A DNA stretch of 64,000 nt, taken from positions 439,698 through 503,697 of the forward strand of contig MNCI01003975.1 of NCBI GenBank assembly GCA_015680685.1, given 5' to 3'. The notes under the pieces are model-generated. The model did no database searches. It was not told where the DNA came from and worked only from the letters and a program-made list of their open reading frames with translations. Below, piece after piece: positions 58,318 to 64,000 of this stretch. How positions within the stretch are numbered: position 1 is the stretch's first letter; the number at the start of each line of letters is the position of its first letter. The stretch comes from Gnetum montanum (Eukaryota > Streptophyta > Gnetopsida > Gnetales > Gnetaceae). A program made the position numbers and the translations under genes.

Positions 58318-58701
58318 CTGATCAATATTTACAAAACAAAGAGAAGACAGAATTCGTGAAATCTGCCTTTCATTATGATTTTACAAACACAGTATCCACA
58401 TCATTATAGCCAAACCCACAGCAGAATTTGAACATTCCGAAAGGAAAAATTATCTTCCGGATCCATGTCCACACAATGAGAATAAATCAAGCAATAGTAA
58501 TCAAACATTAGGCAAAATCCACAATCTCAGGAGACAGATCTCCTATCTGCTGTCAGCATCTCACAAGAATCTAAGCCACAAAAAAATATCTCAACAGACA
58601 GATCTCCCGTTGATTACTGTTAAAAGCTACAACTACCCAAATCCCAAAAAGCGATTTTTCAGAACCCAATCATCTCACAATAATCCTAAAACTTCACTTA
58701 C
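58318..58701 (-). other. Leader intron of the bZIP gene
   Basis: Gene strand: donor CAG|GTAAGT at 58702/58701 and acceptor GATCAG|G at 58318/58317, preceded by TTCTGTCTTCTCTTTGTTTTG. Removing 384 nt leaves 20 nt between the junction and the start ATG and no ATG between the SC-like uORF and the start. Splice sites are close to consensus. Confidence 0.7.
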
Positions 58702-58828
58702 CTGCGGATCTGCCAAAGAATTGCGCGGCTCGGCTCTTTTGAGTGATTGATTATAGATTCCGGACGACAGCCGACGAAACCAATGTACAAGAGCAATAAT
58801 CCGAAGAAAATCTCAGCAGCCGTGTCTG

Positions 58829-59020
58829 TCAGACACAGACACAGCTACACGGAAAGAGGCAGGAGTTTGCTGCCCTGAACCGGGAAGGGAAGCTAGAATT
58901 GCAGAAGAAGTCGTATACCCAGTACAGGAAACAGACCCAGGAGACCAAACTCACAACCAACAGCATGAGTACATCACAGAAAACTGTAATCTCTAGGCCA
59001 AACTCATGCCCGCAGATCAT
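58829..59020 (-). CDS. SC-peptide-like uORF in the bZIP leader
   Basis: ATG at 59020, 63 codons, stop TGA. Residues 21-39 contain LVVSLVSWVC then FLYWVYDFF. In angiosperm S1 bZIP mRNAs the second uORF encodes a ~42-residue sucrose-control peptide with the conserved core VFLYWFYVF; FLYWxYxF is shared here. That peptide stalls ribosomes when sucrose is high and so lowers translation of the main frame. The stop lies about 147 nt of spliced leader before the main ATG. Here 24 residues (Cys/Ser-rich) follow the core, while angiosperm uORFs stop almost at once. An in-frame Met19 would give a 45-codon form. The match is short, but family and position agree. Confidence 0.65.
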   Translation of the reverse strand: MICGHEFGLEITVFCDVLMLLVVSLVSWVCFLYWVYDFFCNSSFPSRFRAANSCLFPCSCVCV

Positions 59021-59061
59021 TACAGGCGTTCAAGGAAGGAAACCCCCGTTGGGCAAATACC

Positions 59062-59199
59062 TCAGAAAAACAGGGCCTGCAAATTGCAGCAGCCGCAGCA
59101 ACAAACAAGGAGAAGGAGGAGGAAGAGGAACAGAAACAGAAACTGAAACTGAAACTGAAACTGAGGACGAATAACAAAAAACTCAAACTCAACAGACAT
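59062..59199 (-). promoter_or_regulatory. Upstream ORF 2 of the bZIP leader
   Basis: ATG at 59199, 45 codons, TGA. Rich in Gln/Phe/Leu because of a TTTCAG hexamer repeat (about 59140-59163). Overlaps uORF 1 by 11 bases and ends 41 bases before the SC-like uORF. Probably acts only through ribosome traffic. Confidence 0.55.
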
Positions 59200-59257
59200 A
59201 AGCAGAAGCTGCTTTCTCCGGCAACAAGGAGATCATCATCGGCAACAAGATCATCAT
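59189..59257 (-). promoter_or_regulatory. Upstream ORF 1 of the bZIP leader
   Basis: ATG at 59257, 22 codons (MMILLPMMIS start), TGA at 59191-59189. First ATG after the TATA box. Preceded by a TTG microsatellite (59261-59281). Confidence 0.55.
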
Positions 59258-59360
59258 CCGCAACAACAACAACAACAACAAGACGTAGCCTCCTCAGCCT
59301 TATCCAAAAGAGAGAGATATTGAGGGCGGGGAAGAGAGTCGTGGAGGGCCTTAGCCGTGT

Positions 59361-59368
59361 TTATATAG
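59361..59368 (-). promoter_or_regulatory. TATA box of the bZIP gene
   Basis: Gene strand CTATATAA, followed about 30 bases later by a C/T-rich stretch (59340-59310) where transcription would start. This puts the spliced leader near 650 nt, long as in other S1 bZIP genes. Confidence 0.65.
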
Positions 59369-60220
59369 CACCAAAATGAAGGTCAATTGTATTGTTTATT
59401 AATATGTAACTGGCCGCCCACCTTCGTCGTGCTTTCTGAGGTGGATAATCCGTGCCCAATTGTCCAACTCACAGCTGTAGAGCAGTAGTAATAGGAGATC
59501 TAGCATATCAAATCTGGAGGAGAAGGAATATTACTCTAATGTTAAGCAGCAGCCAACAAAACAAAGATTGGTTCCATCTGGGCCCCCCAATCCCATGACC
59601 GTGTATTTATTCAATTCACGTAAAAAAAAAAAGGTTTAGTGGGGATCCGGTTCCCCCTGGCAAAGGTGAAAGTAGACACTGTAGATACCTGATGGGGAAA
59701 AAAAATTTCATTGTGGGTCCCAGCAAAAGCAATTGGCTTCGTTTTTTTGATAGTTTCCAAGGACCGTGGCCGGCCAAGAAGGAATAAACCCTGAAATTGC
59801 ATGTGGGCTCGGTTCCAAAGTTTGATTGCTGCAACTTTTTTTTTCCCTCATCGGCCTGCCCTGCAACATGGCCTACTTATGGTGGTTTTTGGTCAGAAGA
59901 GGCGATCTTAAAGTCACGCACAGGACGCCGGTGGATTAATACAACTATGTTTTTTTTCGAAAACCATGGAATGCATGCATGTATGTTGCTTTGCTTTCTC
60001 AGTGGGGCCTACATGAGGATGCTGAAACCCCCATTGTTCAACCAATTGGCTGCGAAACAAGCTACATACATGATCCAATTTTGTGGGCAGGTGCAGGGTT
60101 AGCATCGAGGGTTAGCATCGATACACAACATCACATGGACATTGTTTTATATTATGATAGCAAATATTTTGAATCTATAAACGTGGTTGCAAAGCTTAAA
60201 TAAATGGGTGAATATGGATG
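59369..60220. other. bZIP upstream region
   Basis: No gene. The first 150 bp contain TGGCCGCCCACC and a GAGGTGGATAATCC stretch with promoter-like composition. Beyond 59500 I see only short frames without domains. Confidence 0.4.
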
Positions 60221-60440
60221 GATTTTTTTTTTGGGCAAGGTAACTTCGTGCTAGCAACACTAACCCCTGCCTATATAGCAAGGTAGATGCCCACCCATTA
60301 AATAAAAGGGTCTCAAACACAAGGTTACTCCATTGTCATGTGTAAAAGGAGATAAGAATTGAAACCACAACCTTCAAATTGATAAATAAGTATCCTACCC
60401 TATGTGAATCAAACTTAAGGAGCTGTCTTAGCTTTTTATT
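60221..60440 (-). repeat. tRNA-derived SINE (minus strand)
   Basis: Left end is a T run (60221-60232), the poly(A) tail of a minus-strand copy. On the minus strand GTGGTTTCAATTC (60370-60358) resembles a B box and CATAGGGTAGGATAC (60403-60389) an A box. A related sequence lies at 60990-61195. Confidence 0.6.
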
Positions 60441-60835
60441 TTAGTTCATTTGATGTCAAAACTATCCATATAGCACTAAAGTTTATTGGAAATTAATCCT
60501 ATGCATTATTTTAAAAGAAAAGTACTTTAAAAAGTTAGATTTATGAGCGACAAAGGCTCTACTACAAGTAACCTTATTCAACATAATTCTCTACAAGGGA
60601 GCTCTTCTTTTTAATCTTGGTGACAAGTGAATTTCCGAAATGGTGCTTCTTTCTATTGTTATTGGCTTGATTGTAAGAATGAATTCCTAAGTAGGTATCC
60701 CCACATCCTAATTTGAAAGTGTTAATTAGCCACAACCACTCTAAAATTTATTTGAAATACCTTCAAAGCAATATCATTTGTTCTGCCTTTTAATATTAAA
60801 CACTTTCATATGTGAAAAGAGATTGAAGTGGGTTG
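60441..60835. other. Spacer, no gene recognised
   Basis: AT-rich; no frame, repeat unit or regulatory signal that I can support. Confidence 0.4.
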
Positions 60836-61900
60836 TGATGAGCAACAATGTCATTCCAATGTCCAACCATACAATTTATAAGTGTTGCAACAGACCATGT
60901 TATAATTCAAATTCGTGGATGGGTCTAGCATGATATCTAAATGATGTGAGATCATGAGTTGCTAGCTTCCCAACCATACTCATAGTAGTTGTTTTTATTT
61001 AGGACAACTTAGCATTGGTAGCACAACCCCTACCCACTCAACAAAGTACATGTGACCCACTAACAAAGAAAGGTACCACCACAAGGCTACTCTACTATTG
61101 CCACACCTAGAAGTAGAGGCAAGAATCAAACCCATAACTTTCCAACTTAGAGATGAGTGTTCTAACCACTTCCCTTATACCCTTGGGGTGTACATAGTAG
61201 CCTTTGGTGTGTCTAGTTAAGTGTATAAAAGGCACACGATGATTGATGTTCTTTGGCCTTAAACTAAACTAATCAATAACAAAGAAATTAATTGTTTAAT
61301 CTAATTAATGATGAAATTAAATCCTAGACTAGTGTATGGTGGAGTATTTGTTCTTAGCTTGTCATACATATCTTACACTCATGCACCCACTATTGAGACT
61401 ACCAATGGTTAGGCTACCATGCAAACCATGTCTTCAACTCATGTACCTACTTTTGGGATTACCGATGGTTAGGCTATTATACCAACCATGCCTTAAACTC
61501 ATGTACCTATTGTCGAGATTCCAATGGTTATGCTACTAGGTGAATTAAGCAATAGTGCTACTAGAATTGCTAAGTGAATGTGTTTACACTTGAAATTGGT
61601 TGCATTTATTTTGCTAAATTCTATATGCAAGGGAAAAGTAAATATTAAGCTAACTGCATAAAAAATAAATTACGTTGAAAATAAATTCTATTCTAAGTCA
61701 AAGTGCTACAACTAATGGGAATCAATCTTGATCTTATCAGCATTCATTGACCAAGTACAATCCACTTGAAAAAGACATTGATCAACTGAGTGAGATTTAT
61801 GTTGCAAGCACTCACCAACTATTATAAGAGTTGAAAATTGAAACCACCTATTATAAGAGTTGAAAACTAAAACTAATAATAAAATCTAGCTACCTATTAA
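60836..61900 (-). repeat. Decayed LTR of the Y family, split by a SINE
   Basis: Starts TGATGAGCAAC with CCAACCATACAA, a GCTTCCCAA block (60970) and CATACATATCTTACACTCATG...ATTGAGACTACCAATGG (61364-61405), all matching Y-family LTRs. Interrupted by a SINE (60990-61195). The CATGxACC...TTACC unit is expanded to 2.7 tandem copies of exactly 60 bp (61371-61540). The TATA/GATATC end is not found, so the copy is truncated near 61900; no target duplication found. Confidence 0.65.
60990..61195 (-). repeat. SINE inserted in the decayed LTR
   Basis: Similar to 60221-60440: GCATTGGTAGCACAACCCC..., AAGGCTACTC near 61085 and an inverted B-box-like AATCAAACCC (61124-61133). Minus orientation. Breaks the LTR between blocks that are adjacent in Y. 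Confidence 0.5.
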
Positions 61901-63790
61901 CCAAATAATCACCATCGTTAGGCCTCGCTTCCGAAGAAAGTCTCCAGATTAAGCCAGAGTTCTCTACACTAGTCGGCCTTGTCCTCTTTCTTCCACCTTT
62001 GTTCTCTTCCGACAATTCACATCCAGGAAAAGTTACACACATTTCAGCGAATGGTTGACCTCGAGATTGCATACTACATTTTGTTTTCTATTAATAAAAT
62101 TCTCTTTTTAGGGTCCGACACCCCCCAAATGACAATGATGTCATAAATGTAGCATGTGAATTGCATTTATTGCAATTACAGCATTGCATTTACAGTATAA
62201 CATTCCGATCTACCACAACGTAGCATATGCAATCAACGTAATTTTCACTAATCCTAAGACAGACTATATTAACATATGATACTGTGAATATTATTTATCT
62301 ATTGCGGATCAACTTTATTTCCGTTTTTTAAGGTGATAATTCAAAATTGCACGCTCGTCACATCATCTTCTTTATTGCAGCCGATTTTAAAGCAAATTTG
62401 TCACAGTGCGCTCCAAGGTTTTTGATACTTTTCAAAAGCTAAACATGAAAGTATAAAGAAGAGATTTCCAAATCAAGGGGTAGGTAAACCGTGTGCAATC
62501 AAATCGACGAAAACGACTAGTCTCCGTGTTGAGGTTAAAACAGAGATACGTACATAACACGAAATATGTAATATTCAAAAGGTGTTGGTAAAAGGGATTT
62601 TACTGATGCATGCAGGTAATTTGAACAACTTGCATAGATAGAAACTGAGTTCAAAAATAAATATATAAAAAACCAAAATTAGGGAATCGAGGTGTGGCAA
62701 GGAAGGAGATTTCTGGTTAATCTCTGAAGAAACAGGAGAGAAAATTCGGAACCCTTCTCAACCACCCACCTCTCCAAAATATGACATGGTTTGCGCCAGC
62801 GTTGGCATTTGTCAATGTCGTCGGTGTATGGGAATACTCTATCTGCGTGAAGTGCGTTAACTTGTTACAACAGTGACGAATAAATACTTGTAAAATATTC
62901 CTTTGGTTTATCGAATTTGCTCATTTCCACGTTACTTTTTTAAAAACAAAAAGCAATTTCGTCAAAATAAAAAACAATCTTACTTTTCATTAATTTGAAA
63001 TTTTTTATATTCTAAACCATATTCGCTCTATCTCAGTGATAACCAATTTCAGCATTTTACTTCTGGTTTTGTTTACAAAATAAGTTCCCTTAATTTTTGG
63101 AACAAATTCGTCTTCAAAGCAACAACTCATTTTTTCGTACATTTCATCGTAGCAAAGCACATGTATTCTCAAAGATATTCTCCGTGATGCCAGGGATTTG
63201 TAAACCTTACAGATCACTGTGGATTGTGTGGAGAAAAATGAGCCCTATGGAATATGTGAGAAAGTTTCTAATGCAAACTGAAGGACAAACCTTGAAAAAC
63301 GAAAACAGTCACGAGAAAGTGTATTTAACATAGTTCTAGATGTCAGAAGTCAGAACCTGTTGGCCTTCAAATATCAAAATAGTATCCTACTGAAATGCAA
63401 TAGGTTTAAGGATGGAGCGAAATAGGTTTTAATTTAAGACGAATTTGCTTTAGTCAGGAAAGCCACATTAAAAGAAAAGGAAGGGCTCTGAGATTTTAAT
63501 AACATAATAAAATGTATCAAACCAATGATTGTTGTGATCGTCCATTCACTTTAGGTCAACGGTGCTAGTGTTAGGATGTTTTTTTTTAAACAATGATTTT
63601 CAAACTCAAACTTAGGGAGCAGTGCAATGAATTTGTCGTGATGGGTTGATTTTTACCGTGTCTACCTAGTTTGAAAAGTACATTTGTTACCACCGTCAAA
63701 AAAGCAACAGGCAGGCAGGCACCAACCAGAGGCGCAAAAAACATGAGGAGGGCTAGTTTGTAATAATAATGATAATAATAAATATTGGAG
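61901..63790. other. AT-rich region without recognised gene
   Basis: GC-richer stretch 61920-62060 with no domain in its frames. From 62100 to 63790 I find no coding motif, LTR end or RNA gene; short TAATAATGATAATAATAA microsatellite at 63762-63781. Confidence 0.4.
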
Positions 63791-63797
63791 AGAGTTG

Positions 63798-63821
63798 CAG
63801 TAGCAGCAGCAGCAGCAGCAG
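63798..63821 (+). repeat. (CAG)n microsatellite
   Basis: CAGTAG followed by six CAG units. Not in a recognised coding frame. Confidence 0.9.
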
Positions 63822-64000
63822 ATTTGTCTTACTCTTGCGGTGAATCTCACAAAAGTATGGCTGAACAATCCAATCCACAGCTCACTAACACAAGCATGAA
63901 TGGGTTAAGTGGAAGGCAAAAGAGGACAAGCAAGCAGCAAGCAAACTTGGCGCAGCCACATTTGTCATGTTTTGTGCACAGACACAGCTACAGCCACAGC

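Noticed and set aside
58044-58359. Plus-strand frames of 90 and 82 codons
   Set aside because: They are opposite-strand shadows of the bZIP coding exon, whose own frame is clearly conserved.
59004-59192. 62-codon low-complexity minus-strand frame in the bZIP leader
   Set aside because: It starts at TTG, not ATG, and its Ser/Phe content comes from the TTTCAG repeat; the ATG-started uORFs are used instead.
55330-60440. tRNA genes at the A/B box sites
   Set aside because: The boxes are degenerate and no cloverleaf can be formed by eye; SINE remnants explain them, one having a poly(A)-type tail.
60836-62060. GGTTG repeat (60831-60835 and 62053-62057) as target duplication of the 60836 LTR
   Set aside because: The sequence before the second copy does not end in the LTR terminus TCATCA; a 5 bp match alone is expected by chance.

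Overview
The window looks like nuclear DNA of a seed plant with a large, old, repeat-filled genome. A gymnosperm is my guess, but nothing here proves it. One clear host gene is present: a bZIP transcription factor of the S1 type on the minus strand (about 59335 to 57764). Almost everything from 1 to 53704 is a nested stack of decayed Ty3/gypsy LTR retrotransposons. Stop codons and CpG-to-TpG/CpA changes are everywhere, so no retroelement frame is intact.

Layer by layer. (1) Element W, plus strand, Athila-like, is the oldest. Its RNase H tail is at 1-106, integrase at 29462-30880, a long post-integrase region at 30881-33186, 34039-35851 and 51662-52845, and its 3' LTR at 52846-53704. Its 5' part lies left of the window. 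(2) Element X1, minus strand, giant Tat/Ogre-like (107-29456), sits between W's RNase H and integrase with target duplication ATTAT. Removing it restores W's reading frame. (3) Element X2 (35852-51661, duplication CTAAG) is a second copy of X inside the W tail. (4) Element Y (14626-24509, minus strand, duplication TAGGG) is a nearly complete Athila-like element inside X1; X2 preserves the matching empty site. (5) Two solo LTRs of the Y family lie at 8263-9293 (ACAGT, in X1) and 33187-34038 (GAGAC, in W).

The X elements are the most unusual objects. Between protease and reverse transcriptase both carry a segment of about 6.5 kb with an intron-like acceptor at its pol end. Inside it, on the opposite strand, is a multi-exon gene-like unit conserved in both copies; its second exon resembles an FCP1/NIF-type HAD phosphatase domain. 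X also carries tandem arrays of 30-45 bp units, each with a small inverted repeat whose arms co-vary from unit to unit, and clusters of ~20 bp palindromes in the LTR that reappear upstream of the antisense unit.

Right of W: AT-rich sequence, a tRNA-derived SINE (55330-55440), a 5' LINE fragment with an L1-type endonuclease motif (55690-57262), then the bZIP gene. Its leader has a TATA box, three main upstream ORFs and a leader intron. The third uORF (58829-59020) contains a FLYWxYxF core like that of the sucrose-control (SC) peptide that represses S1 bZIP translation in angiosperms. Beyond 59400 come two more SINEs, a decayed Y-family LTR, and about 2 kb with no recognisable gene.
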